23,235 nucleotides of DNA from contig DSBA01000073.1 of assembly GCA_011046145.1 (NCBI GenBank), positions 1-23,235 of the forward strand, written 5' to 3'. The notes beneath the pieces were generated by a model. The model was not told where the DNA came from and did no database searches. It saw only the letters and a list, made by a program, of their open reading frames with translations. This document shows positions 1 to 8,172 of the stretch, one piece after another. A program made the position numbers and the translations under genes. Each line of letters begins with the position of its first letter. The stretch's first letter is position 1. This DNA comes from Candidatus Uhrbacteria bacterium. Lineage in GTDB: Bacteria > Patescibacteriota > Patescibacteriia > CAIXNZ01.

Positions 1-9
1 TTTAGTTAA

Positions 10-3000
10 ATGCAAAAAAAACAGAAATCTAAAATTAAAAAAACAAAAATTTTTTTATCAAAATTCTATAATGACATAGACAGGTCTTTTAAATTTTTTA
101 TAATCGCTTTACTTATAGGCTTGCAAATCGCTTTATTAATAACTTATGGTTATTTTTTGTTAAAAGATAAAATTATAGCAGGGGAAGGCATAAGAGACAC
201 ATTGACTTATCAGGGCAAAATAGCCAATTCTGAGGGGGTGCCGCCACCTGATGGGCAATATAATATGCGTTTTAGAATATATAATCAATCAACCGGCGGA
301 ACTTTGTTATGGACAGAAACCTGGGATGGCACAAATCAAGGCATTGCTGGCAGTAAAGTTAGTGTTACAGAGGGAATTTTTACAGTAGAATTAAATTCTT
401 TATGCGGCAACTGGGTGGGTGCCTGCGCTTCAAATGGGGGGGTAACTTTTCAGACAGATAGTTTTTATCTGCAGGTAGAATTGGATTATGATGGTGATGG
501 AGATTATGAAGAAGTATTTTTACCCAGAAAAAGATTTACCGCCACCCCATTTGCGATGAATGCTGATAAATTAGACGGCTATGATTCTTCAGATTTTGTT
601 TTTAAGGCCGGCGATACAATGATAGGCACTTTGGCGGCTCCGCAATTTATAGATAATTCTTTGCTGGCATATTATCAATTTAATAACAATGCTAATGATT
701 CATCGTTTAATTCATTGGATGGAGTATTGCAAAACAGCCCAAATGTTAATAATAATGTTTTAGAGCTAGATGGAATAAATCAATATGTTTCAGTCAGTGA
801 TGACGAATTATTAAGTTTTGGCAATGGCATAAACGATAATCCTTTTAGCATATCAGGCTGGATCATGGCTGAAGATATGGCTGATTTTATAATTTTAAGC
901 AAAGGAGTTTTTGGCGTATCAGGTGAATACCAATTTTTTACAGATAGTAATAAAAAATTAAATTTTTTATTATATGATGAAGCTAATAATGCCCAAATAG
1001 GCAGAATTTATAATACCGAGCTGATTGAATTTGAAGGATATTGGTTATTTTTAACTGCAACATATGATGGGACAGGAACTTCAAGCGGCATTAAAATATA
1101 TTTAAACAGCGAACAAATTGATGATTTTAATAATAATTCTGGTTCTTATACTGCTATGGATGATTTGGCTGCGGACCTTTATATCGGAAGATATAATACA
1201 AAATATGCCAATGGCCGAATTGATGATTTGAAAATTTTTAATCGCGAATTGACAGCCAATGAAATTATGGAAATGTATGAAAGTGAAAAAAGAAACCATA
1301 TTCATGCTAATAAAATGACAATAAAAGATATTTATCTTGGGGCAACTAATGCAAATGAAGGCGGTTATTTAACTTGGGATAATAAATATAACCGTTTTAA
1401 ATTTAATGCTGAGCTTTATGCTCCAAATAGTCTTCCTTATTTTAATAACAGTATTGGTGACCGTGATTATACTTATTTGCTGCATGACAATAAAATTTTA
1501 GCTTATGATTTTCATGAATCAACCGGCACTACAATTATTGATCTAGAAGGCAATGCTAATGGGACTTTAAACGGAGGTGCAGACTGGACAAATAGGGGCT
1601 ATATTGGTTATGGCATGAAATTCGGCAATGACGGAGATTATATATCTTTCTCCAACCCTGGATTATTATCAAACAAAGGCAGTGTAGAAATGTGGGTAAA
1701 ATTAGATGACATAGCAACTTCTTCTATAAATTATTTGCTTAGAATGTGGTCAAACGCTTCAAACCAGATAGCTATTTACAAACAAAATGCCGCGGATTTA
1801 TATGTTGCAGTAGGGGACAGCGGAGCTGTTGATACTGGCTGGAATTTTCCGGATACCAATTGGCATCATATTGTTTTAATTTGGGAAGAGGGGGCGATTG
1901 AGGTTTATGTTAATGGTGTTAATTTAAATATTAGCGATACTTATTCATCATTAGATACTAATACTTTTAATAATTTTTATTTGGGTTCTTCAGCTACTGC
2001 AAATACCAGCCTGAATGGGACGCTAGATAGCGTAGCCATGTATGACAATGTTTTAACAGAAATAGAAATAAAAAACCATTATAATGCTGCCTTTAATAAC
2101 CTATATATAATAAATAATTTTAGCGATGGCAATATTAACGCAACTTTAAATAATTTATACAGTTTCCCAAGTATTTTAAACGGCTTAAATAACCCGATAG
2201 ATCCAGTTTATTTTAACACTCCCAATAAAGTGCTTGCTCTAGCATTTTCAGAAGGAGTTGGAAAAACCACTGCAAGTTCAGTAAATGAATTCTCCGCTGA
2301 AATTAATGGAGCTGACTGGACAAAAGCAGGTTACTATGGTTATGGTCTGAAATTTGACGGCAAAAATGATTATTTAGTTATTGCTGATAATGAACATACT
2401 AATTTTGGCACAAATAATTTTTCCATTGAATTTTGGCTAAAAGGTTATAACGATAATTCAGGAAAACCTAATAATCCAGATGCAAGGATTATTTCTAAAA
2501 AAGACAACAATTCTGGTTATGAAATAATGTTTGCTGACAATGACAGAATAATTTTCTTTTTAGGCGATGGTTCTAATACCTACACTGCAAATTCGACCGG
2601 TTTTGATCTTTCTGATAATAAATGGCATCATATAATTTTTACAGTTGACAGGTTTAATCATACAGCTACCTTAATCAGAGACGGCTGGTCTATTAATACT
2701 TTTGATATTTCAAGTGTAACCGGCAGTCTGGATAATCCAGCGGATTTATATATTGGCAGTGATGCAGCCAGCAACTTTTTTAAAGGCACTCTTGATAGCA
2801 TTATTTTTTATAATGATAAATTATTAAACATTTACGATTCGTATAATCGTATTAAAAATTCTCCGGAATTTTTAATTATTAATAATTCAAATGTTAGCGC
2901 TGGTAATTCTGCATTAGGCGTAATAAATCAATCAAATGATGGTTTTGCCGCTATTTTGGCTTTGACTGGAAGTGATAATGAAAGTGCCCCTTTACTTTTA

Positions 3001-3462
3001 AGCAATTCAGCTGAAACAAATGATATTTATAAATTTTTAAGCATAGGACAATTAAATAACGCCGCCGTGACTATTTTTGGCAATTTGAGTTGGGATAATG
3101 CCAATAATAAATTTATTCTGGATAACAATTTGCAAGTTAGCGGCGATCTGGAAATAAATTTTTTGCAAACTGATGAAAATGAATATATTGCATTTGATGT
3201 AATTAAACATACTCTTACTTCTTCAGAAGCCAGCTTAGGCAGCTTTAGCACATCTTGGGATAAAGCTCTCGCCAGTAAAATCGTAATGCTTGATTCTGTT
3301 TGTATGCATGCAACTGATTCAACAGTTACGACTAATGATTTGACATATGGCGGTTGTATTAATGCTTTAAAATATGACGGTACTGATATAACTGTGTATG
3401 ACCAAAATAATGTTTGGGATGAAGATGATATTGTAACAATTTTTATCACCTATGAGAAATAA
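10..3462 (+). CDS. Membrane-anchored surface protein with three LamG/ConA-like domains
   Basis: A very large (1150 aa) predicted envelope protein. A lysine-rich cytoplasmic head is followed by one hydrophobic segment (about residues 29-51) with no clear signal-peptidase site, so it is probably anchored with the bulk outside. Residues about 62-185 form a beta-rich domain starting LTYQGKI and containing MRFRIYN. Three LamG/concanavalin A-like jelly-roll units follow at about 217-430, 495-690 and 740-945. The first two end in a recognisable tail (GRIDDLKIFNRELT, GTLDSVAMYDNVLT); the third ends in GTLDSIIFYNDKL. The last 130 residues form a separate compact domain with two cysteines. LamG folds usually bind glycans or proteins, so attachment to a host, matrix or cell surface is the likely role, but the ligand cannot be read. 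The start is fixed by an in-frame TAA directly before the ATG. No SD is visible. Domain family is fairly sure; function is inference. Confidence 0.8.
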   Translation: MQKKQKSKIKKTKIFLSKFYNDIDRSFKFFIIALLIGLQIALLITYGYFLLKDKIIAGEGIRDTLTYQGKIANSEGVPPPDGQYNMRFRIYNQSTGGTLLWTETWDGTNQGIAGSKVSVTEGIFTVELNSLCGNWVGACASNGGVTFQTDSFYLQVELDYDGDGDYEEVFLPRKRFTATPFAMNADKLDGYDSSDFVFKAGDTMIGTLAAPQFIDNSLLAYYQFNNNANDSSFNSLDGVLQNSPNVNNNVLELDGINQYVSVSDDELLSFGNGINDNPFSISGWIMAEDMADFIILSKGVFGVSGEYQFFTDSNKKLNFLLYDEANNAQIGRIYNTELIEFEGYWLFLTATYDGTGTSSGIKIYLNSEQIDDFNNNSGSYTAMDDLAADLYIGRYNTKYANGRIDDLKIFNRELTANEIMEMYESEKRNHIHANKMTIKDIYLGATNANEGGYLTWDNKYNRFKFNAELYAPNSLPYFNNSIGDRDYTYLLHDNKILAYDFHESTGTTIIDLEGNANGTLNGGADWTNRGYIGYGMKFGNDGDYISFSNPGLLSNKGSVEMWVKLDDIATSSINYLLRMWSNASNQIAIYKQNAADLYVAVGDSGAVDTGWNFPDTNWHHIVLIWEEGAIEVYVNGVNLNISDTYSSLDTNTFNNFYLGSSATANTSLNGTLDSVAMYDNVLTEIEIKNHYNAAFNNLYIINNFSDGNINATLNNLYSFPSILNGLNNPIDPVYFNTPNKVLALAFSEGVGKTTASSVNEFSAEINGADWTKAGYYGYGLKFDGKNDYLVIADNEHTNFGTNNFSIEFWLKGYNDNSGKPNNPDARIISKKDNNSGYEIMFADNDRIIFFLGDGSNTYTANSTGFDLSDNKWHHIIFTVDRFNHTATLIRDGWSINTFDISSVTGSLDNPADLYIGSDAASNFFKGTLDSIIFYNDKLLNIYDSYNRIKNSPEFLIINNSNVSAGNSALGVINQSNDGFAAILALTGSDNESAPLLLSNSAETNDIYKFLSIGQLNNAAVTIFGNLSWDNANNKFILDNNLQVSGDLEINFLQTDENEYIAFDVIKHTLTSSEASLGSFSTSWDKALASKIVMLDSVCMHATDSTVTTNDLTYGGCINALKYDGTDITVYDQNNVWDEDDIVTIFITYEK

Positions 3463-3471
3463 TCAAAATTT

Positions 3472-3714
3472 ATGATTACTAAAAGAAAAAAAATTAATTG
3501 GGCTTTAATTATATTCGTTTTTATTTTAGGCGTATTGATTACAAGCTTTGTTTTTTTATCAATCAGTAATTATAAACAGGGAAAACAAATAAATAAATTA
3601 GCCAGCGAAATAGAAAAATTAAAAGCAGATGATATTGCTCTTGCTCAGATAATTAATAATTTAATAGCCCAGCTACAGGCAAATCGTTTAATTCAGCCAT
3701 TTAATAACCAATAA
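3472..3714 (+). CDS. Small single-pass membrane protein with coiled coil
   Basis: An 80-residue protein with a basic N-terminus (MITKRKK), one hydrophobic helix at about residues 10-32, and a heptad-like helix (KQINKLASEIEKLKADDIALAQIINNL split over about 38-65) that should form a coiled coil on the far side of the membrane. It starts only 9 bp after the LamG protein stop and 9 bp before the DUF721-like gene, so it is probably co-transcribed with both. The layout resembles small bitopic proteins such as FtsB/FtsL in shape only; no family signature was recognised. A role as a partner or stalk for the upstream surface protein is possible but rests only on adjacency. Confidence 0.65.
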   Translation: MITKRKKINWALIIFVFILGVLITSFVFLSISNYKQGKQINKLASEIEKLKADDIALAQIINNLIAQLQANRLIQPFNNQ

Positions 3715-3723
3715 TATTTAAAT

Positions 3724-4014
3724 ATGCAACATATAAAAAATATCTTAAATAAGCATTTAAAACAAACAGGGCTGTCAAAAAATATCGAGACAGCCCTGAT
3801 TATTGAAGAATTTTTAAATTTTTTGGAAAAAGAATTTGGCAGTATAATTTTAAAAAAAATTAAGCCGCTTTATATCAAAAACGGTATTTTAAGCTTGGCC
3901 TGTGTCAGCCCCGCGGTTGTTCAGGAAGTTAATTTCAAGAAAGAATTTTTGATTGACAAAATCAATCAAAAATTCAGGGGCGAGCCGTTAAAGGATATTA
4001 AATTTATTCTATAA
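3724..4014 (+). CDS. DUF721/DciA-like protein
   Basis: A 96-residue protein resembling the short DUF721 family, whose members include DciA, the ancestral loader of the replicative helicase DnaB. The N-terminal helices are followed by the typical pattern of a hydrophobic strand (LYIKNGILSLACVSPAVVQE), a helix ending in DKINQKF, and a final strand with KDIKFIL. The C-terminal 'L-x-V/C-x-x-S ... E-L/V ... I-N ... I-K-F' spacing is what suggests the family. If correct, it would act in the cytoplasm at replication initiation or restart. No SD is visible, and the gene follows the small membrane protein by 9 bp. A perfect 10-bp inverted repeat lies within its first codons (3767-3798). The family call is moderate and the DciA function is inferred. 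Confidence 0.6.
   Translation: MQHIKNILNKHLKQTGLSKNIETALIIEEFLNFLEKEFGSIILKKIKPLYIKNGILSLACVSPAVVQEVNFKKEFLIDKINQKFRGEPLKDIKFIL
3767..3798 (+). repeat. Perfect 10-bp inverted repeat inside the DUF721-like gene
   Basis: CAGGGCTGTC at 3767-3776 is mirrored by GACAGCCCTG at 3789-3798 with a 12-nt loop. This is a GC-rich stem in otherwise AT-rich sequence, starting 43 nt after the ATG. No T-run follows directly, so it is not a standard terminator. It could slow translation or transcription, or bind a protein; it could also be a by-product of the codons. Confidence 0.6.
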
Positions 4015-4032
4015 TTAGCGGATAATCAGGAT

Positions 4033-4061
4033 TTGCTAAATTTTAAAAAATTTGTTAATAT
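4033..4061 (+). promoter_or_regulatory. Candidate promoter for the membrane protein-proS-mre gene run
   Basis: TTGCTA (4033-4038), a 17-nt spacer and TAATAT (4056-4061) lie 26 bp upstream of the 4088 start, in the 73-bp gap after the DUF721-like gene. The -10 overlaps a perfect 12-nt palindrome, GTTAATATTAAC (4054-4065), which could be an operator or just AT-rich chance. The match to consensus is moderate (about 4/6 at each box). Confidence 0.4.
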
Positions 4062-4087
4062 TAACCCATATTTAACTTTTTAAAAAT

Positions 4088-4480
4088 ATGTCTTTGCGCA
4101 ATTACATCATCTTAATGGTATTGGCAACAGCCGCTTGTTCTTTGTCTTTTTTTGCTGTAATCTATTTTTTTGACCCTTTTGAAAGCGGTTTTAGGGCATT
4201 GTTCTTTTTTTATACCAGTTTATTTTTGGCCTTAATCGGCACTTTTTCTATTTTGGGGCTTTTTTTGAGGTTGATTTTTACTAAAGACAATTTGGTTTTC
4301 AAAAAAGTTATTGTTTCATTCCGCCAGTCAATTTGGTTCGCATTTTTAATTATTATCAGCTTACACATGTTAAGCTCGCAGCTTTTAGGATGGAAAAATC
4401 TTATTATTTTAGTTTTTGCCTTTACTTTGATAGAATTATTTTTTATAAGTTATAAGCCTAAAAAAAAGCAAAGAATATGA
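4088..4480 (+). CDS. Four-helix integral membrane protein, function unknown
   Basis: A 130-residue, strongly hydrophobic protein with about four transmembrane helices (roughly residues 7-28, 36-62, 79-98 and 103-124). The loops are short, and the tail is a basic cytoplasmic stretch ending KPKKKQRI. The loop between the second and third helices is charged (FTKDNLVFKKV). No enzymatic motif or known family was recognised. Its stop codon overlaps the proS start in the sequence ATGA, so the two are translationally coupled. It lies at the head of the proS-mreBCD-mrdA run, which hints at an envelope-related role but does not show one. No SD precedes the ATG. Confidence 0.7.
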   Translation: MSLRNYIILMVLATAACSLSFFAVIYFFDPFESGFRALFFFYTSLFLALIGTFSILGLFLRLIFTKDNLVFKKVIVSFRQSIWFAFLIIISLHMLSSQLLGWKNLIILVFAFTLIELFFISYKPKKKQRI

Positions 4481-5736
4481 GACAAAAATTTTTATTTACA
4501 AAAACGAGAAAAGAAATAGGGGCGGAAGAAAAAAGTTTGAATGCTTCGTTATTAATAAAGGCTGGTTTTATTGATAAATTGGCGGCAGGAGTTTATATTT
4601 ATCTGCCTTTAGGATTAAGAGTTTTAAGAAAAATAGAAGATATTATCCGCGAAGAAATGAATAGAATCGGCGGGCAGGAAATTTTAATGCCGGCCATGAC
4701 GCCGAAAGAAATCTGGCAAAAAACAGATCGTTGGGACGCTTTTGACGCTTTGTTCAAATTTAAAGGCTATGATGAAAAAGAATATGCTTTGGGAGCAACT
4801 CATGAAGAAGTTGTCACTCCTTTGCTTAAAAAGTTTGTTTTTTCCTATAGGGATTTGCCAAAATATGTTTATCAGATTCAGACAAAATTCAGGAATGAAC
4901 AAAGGGCCAAGGCTGGTTTGCTTAGAGGCCGAGAATTTTCCATGAAAGATTTATATTCTTTTCACGCTGATGAAAAAGATTTAGAAAATTATTACGAGAT
5001 GGTTCAGGCCGCTTATTTTAAGATATTTGCGAGGCTAGGATTGGACAAGCTGACGCATTTGACTTTTGCCTCAGGTGGGGCTTTTGCCAAATATTCCCAC
5101 GAATTTCAGACCTTATCAGAAAACGGGGAAGATCTTATATATATATGTCCCAAATGCAGACTGGCATATAATAAAGAAATTATTAATGAAATAGAAAAAT
5201 GCCATGGTTGTAAGCTTGGCAAATCAGAATTTAAAGAAGCAAAGGCAATTGAAACAGGCAATATATTCAAGCTGGGAACTCGCTTTTCTTCTTCTTTTGA
5301 ATTTAAATATGTTGATGAGCGCGGTAAGGAAAAAGACGTTTTTATGGGTTGTTATGGTATAGGGTCAAGCCGTATTATGGGATCGATTGTAGAAGTTTAT
5401 AATGATAAAAAAGGAATTCTTTGGCCCAAAACAATAGCTCCTTGCCAAATTCATTTGCTTTCAATCGGAGAAAATAAAGCTCTTGCTAAAAAAACAGAAT
5501 TATTATACAATGAGTTAATTAAGAAAGGTTTTGAGGTTTTATATGACGACCGGGATGAGTCAGCCGGCATTAAGTTGAATGACGCTGATTTGCTCGGCTT
5601 GCCATTGAGGCTGGTTTTAAGCGAAAAAACTCTAAAGAATAACAGCATAGAGCTTAAAAGCCGTAATTTAGACCGAATTGAATTAATAAAGATTGATAAA
5701 ATCGTTAAGTATTTGGAAGATAGTTTAAACAAATAG
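4477..5736 (+). CDS. proS: Prolyl-tRNA synthetase, short form without editing domain
   Basis: A class II aminoacyl-tRNA synthetase that charges tRNA(Pro) with proline in the cytosol. Catalytic-core landmarks are GATHEE (about 106-111, equivalent to the usual PTSEE), motif 2 FRNE (138-141) followed by GLLRGREFSMKD, and motif 3 GCYGIGSSRIMG (291-302, Arg299). A C-terminal anticodon-binding domain follows (about 320-415, with ADLLGLPLRLVL). Typical bacterial ProRS is about 565-570 aa and carries a roughly 180-residue INS editing domain between motifs 2 and 3. At 419 aa this enzyme lacks it. In its place is a short stretch with two CxxC pairs (C224/C227 and C242/C245, 14 residues between pairs), which may bind zinc. 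Ala-tRNA(Pro) proofreading would then need another protein. The start overlaps the upstream stop (ATGA) and no SD is seen. Confidence 0.95.
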   Translation: MRQKFLFTKTRKEIGAEEKSLNASLLIKAGFIDKLAAGVYIYLPLGLRVLRKIEDIIREEMNRIGGQEILMPAMTPKEIWQKTDRWDAFDALFKFKGYDEKEYALGATHEEVVTPLLKKFVFSYRDLPKYVYQIQTKFRNEQRAKAGLLRGREFSMKDLYSFHADEKDLENYYEMVQAAYFKIFARLGLDKLTHLTFASGGAFAKYSHEFQTLSENGEDLIYICPKCRLAYNKEIINEIEKCHGCKLGKSEFKEAKAIETGNIFKLGTRFSSSFEFKYVDERGKEKDVFMGCYGIGSSRIMGSIVEVYNDKKGILWPKTIAPCQIHLLSIGENKALAKKTELLYNELIKKGFEVLYDDRDESAGIKLNDADLLGLPLRLVLSEKTLKNNSIELKSRNLDRIELIKIDKIVKYLEDSLNK

Positions 5737-5765
5737 AAGTATAAGATTTATAAATTAGTATTATT

Positions 5766-6815
5766 ATGATTTTTGATCGAATTTTAGGCAAATTTTCAAA
5801 AGATATTGGCATTGATTTGGGCACGGCAAATACCATAGTATATGTAAAAGAAAAGGGAATCGTTATTAATGAGCCGTCTGTAGTGGCTATAAATTTGAAG
5901 ACTGATCAAATTTTAGCTGTAGGAATTGAAGCCAAAAAAATGGTAGGAAAAACACCTGCCCATATTACAGCGATTCGCCCCTTGGTTGACGGTGTTATTT
6001 CTGATTTTGAAGTAACTGAAAAAATGTTAAAATATTTTATTGATAAAACCCATCAGGAGGGGTTTAATTTTTTGCCCCGGCCAAGAGTGGTGGTGGGAAT
6101 TCCTTTGGATATAACAGAGGTAGAAAGAAAAGCGGTTGAAGACGCTGCGCTTTCTGCTGGCGCCAGGGAAGTTTATCTGGTGGAAGAGTCAATGGCCGCT
6201 GCTATTGGCTGTCGTTTGCCGGTTGAAGATGCAATAGGTAATATGGTGGTTGACATTGGCGGCGGTACAACAGAAATAGCCGTTATTTCTTTGGGTGGAA
6301 TAGTGACTTGGAAAACTATTAAAGTTGCCGGTGATGAAATGAACAAAAATATTATTCAATATGCCAGAAATAAATTCAATCTGCTTTTGGGTGAAAAAGT
6401 AGCTGAAGATATAAAAATAAAAGTCGGTTCAGCTGCCCAGTTAAAGCAGCAATTAGAAGCTCAAATGAGGGGCAGGGACTTAGTTACTGGCTTGCCTAGA
6501 GAAATAATTGTTAATGATGAGCAGATTAGAGAAGCTTTAAGCAAATCAGTTAGGATGATTATTGATAATATTAAAGCGACACTAGAAATTACCCCACCTG
6601 AATTAGTTGCTGATATTTATGAAAGAGGAATTCTATTGACAGGCGGAGGTTCTTTGTTAAAAGGTATAGACAGAGCGATTTCCAGGGCAACCCAAATACC
6701 TGTTTATGTTGCTGATGATCCTTTAACAGCAGTTGTGCGCGGCACAGGCTACCTTTTGGATGATTTGTCTTTGTTAAAAAAAGTCAATTCGCTTTCCCAA
6801 TTTGACGACGCTTAA
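5766..6815 (+). CDS. mreB: Rod-shape actin MreB
   Basis: Bacterial actin that forms membrane-associated filaments and guides the elongation machinery of peptidoglycan synthesis. The ATP-binding signature is complete: phosphate-1 loop DLGTANT (17-23), phosphate-2 loop DIGGGTTE (163-170), and the adenosine motif LTGGGSLLKG near residue 290. An amphipathic or hydrophobic N-terminus (MIFDRILGKF) fits membrane contact. The length of 349 aa is normal. It is first of a mreB-mreC-mreD-mrdA set, 29 bp after proS and 21 bp before mreC. No SD is seen upstream of the ATG, so translation probably depends on an unstructured AT-rich leader or on coupling. The presence of the set predicts a rod-like cell. 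Confidence 0.97.
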   Translation: MIFDRILGKFSKDIGIDLGTANTIVYVKEKGIVINEPSVVAINLKTDQILAVGIEAKKMVGKTPAHITAIRPLVDGVISDFEVTEKMLKYFIDKTHQEGFNFLPRPRVVVGIPLDITEVERKAVEDAALSAGAREVYLVEESMAAAIGCRLPVEDAIGNMVVDIGGGTTEIAVISLGGIVTWKTIKVAGDEMNKNIIQYARNKFNLLLGEKVAEDIKIKVGSAAQLKQQLEAQMRGRDLVTGLPREIIVNDEQIREALSKSVRMIIDNIKATLEITPPELVADIYERGILLTGGGSLLKGIDRAISRATQIPVYVADDPLTAVVRGTGYLLDDLSLLKKVNSLSQFDDA

Positions 6816-6836
6816 ATATATGTAATATATGTAGTT

Positions 6837-7655
6837 ATGGATAAAAATAAAAAAAACAAGCTTATTAAGGTCTATATCCTGGCAGTTATTATACTGCTTG
6901 TTTTTTTCTATTATTTGGGGGTTTTGGTTAAAGGTGAAAATTATTTTTTAAGTTCTTTTTCTTTATTGCAAAATAAAGGTTATGAATTTTTTACTAAATT
7001 CAGATATTCGTTTATTAGCTATCAGGAAGCCCAGGATTTAAAAAAGAAAAATGCGGATTTAAAACATGAGCTGGGCCAGTTGTATTATGAAAACGCGCAA
7101 TTGCTTGCTTACAAGGTGGAAAATGAAAATTTCAGGTCAATGCTTAATTTTTTTGAAGAAAAGGATTTTGATTATATTGTCGCTAAAGTTATTGGTAGGG
7201 ATTTGAATAGGAATAATACTTTAATTATAAATAAGGGATTAAAAGACGGCATTAAAAATGGTTACGCAGCAGTAGTAGGGGAAGGTATGATCGTTGGTAA
7301 AGTAGTTGAGTGTAAAGAAAATCTTTCAACTGTTTTATTGTTGACTGATCAAGCTAGCCAGCTAGCTGTAAGCGTTGTTTTCAGCAATAAGACTACGGGT
7401 TTGGCCAGAGGCGAGTTTGGTTTGAGCATTAAGGTTGATTTTATTCCGCAGGATATAAAAATTGCTTTAGAGGATATTTTTATTACGTCTGGTTTAGAAA
7501 AAAATATTCCTAGGGGTTTGGTTTTGGGCAAAGTGAATAGGATTATAAGCCATGAAAGCGATTTATTCAAGACAATAACGATTAATCCTTTTATTAATTA
7601 TGAAGAAATAACTAATTTAAGCGTTATTTTGCCTCAAGATTATAGCGATGATTAA
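6837..7655 (+). CDS. mreC: Rod-shape-determining protein MreC
   Basis: Bitopic envelope protein that links cytoplasmic MreB to PBP2 and activates the elongasome. The sequence shows a short basic N-terminus, a transmembrane helix (about 10-30), a coiled coil (about 60-105, containing LKKKNADLKHELGQL), and then the two beta-barrel-like subdomains of the family (DYIVAKVIGRD, VVGEGMIVGKV, FITSGLEKNIPRGLVLGKV). The length of 272 aa is standard. Its end overlaps mreD by 8 bp, which indicates translational coupling. The operon order and domain layout make the call secure. Confidence 0.95.
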   Translation: MDKNKKNKLIKVYILAVIILLVFFYYLGVLVKGENYFLSSFSLLQNKGYEFFTKFRYSFISYQEAQDLKKKNADLKHELGQLYYENAQLLAYKVENENFRSMLNFFEEKDFDYIVAKVIGRDLNRNNTLIINKGLKDGIKNGYAAVVGEGMIVGKVVECKENLSTVLLLTDQASQLAVSVVFSNKTTGLARGEFGLSIKVDFIPQDIKIALEDIFITSGLEKNIPRGLVLGKVNRIISHESDLFKTITINPFINYEEITNLSVILPQDYSDD

Positions 7656-8172
7656 ATATATATATTATTTGCTTATATCCTTGTTTTTAGTCTTTATTGC
7701 TCAAAGCGTTTTGTCGCCTTTGGGGATTTTAAGCAATTTAAATTTATTGTTGGTTGTTTTGGTTTTTATAACTGTTATTTTCGGCTTTAATTTAGGATTT
7801 ATTTTTGCGGTTCTAATCGGGTTTTTAGCTAATATTTATTCTTTTTTGCCATTGGGCTCTTTGATTATCTCATATTTGGCAATAATAGCGGTTATTAATT
7901 TTTTTTATAAAAATGTCTTTATTAATTTTTCCTTTTATACGATTTTAATTTTAATTTTAATCGCTACTTTTTTAAATTTTTTTATAATTTATCTGCTTAA
8001 TTTGTTTTTTTATTTCTTAGGCGTTGTAAGTCTTTATGTAATAGTTGATAAAATTTTCCTGCTCAACTTGCTTTGGCAATTTTTATTGAATCTTCTTTTT
8101 ATAACGATTTTATATTTTATTGCTAAATTTACTATTAAAAAATTAAATTTAGCTTTTTTGATCAAAAAATGA
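7648..8172 (+). CDS. mreD: Rod-shape-determining protein MreD
   Basis: A very hydrophobic 174-residue protein with about five to six membrane helices. Its early sequence SPLGILSNLNLLLVVLVFITVIFG is split by turns typical of MreD (a proline/glycine turn near residue 25, then GFNLGFIFAVLIGFLANIYSFLPLG). MreD helps assemble the MreB/MreC/RodA/PBP2 elongation complex in the inner membrane. Its sequence is poorly conserved across bacteria, so position between mreC (8-bp overlap) and the PBP2 gene (4-bp overlap, ATGA) carries much of the weight. It terminates with TGA, which supports the standard genetic code. Confidence 0.9.
   Translation: MIKYIYYLLISLFLVFIAQSVLSPLGILSNLNLLLVVLVFITVIFGFNLGFIFAVLIGFLANIYSFLPLGSLIISYLAIIAVINFFYKNVFINFSFYTILILILIATFLNFFIIYLLNLFFYFLGVVSLYVIVDKIFLLNLLWQFLLNLLFITILYFIAKFTIKKLNLAFLIKK

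Noticed and set aside
3027..3449. A 140-codon open frame on the minus strand opposite the end of the LamG protein
   Set aside because: Antisense shadow of a long coding region; no start signals and no recognisable product.
4088..8172. Alternative genetic code with UGA as glycine (Gracilibacteria/SR1 type)
   Set aside because: TGA ends the 4088 gene, mreD and the cyclase at the expected protein ends, and no in-frame TGA interrupts the genes seen.
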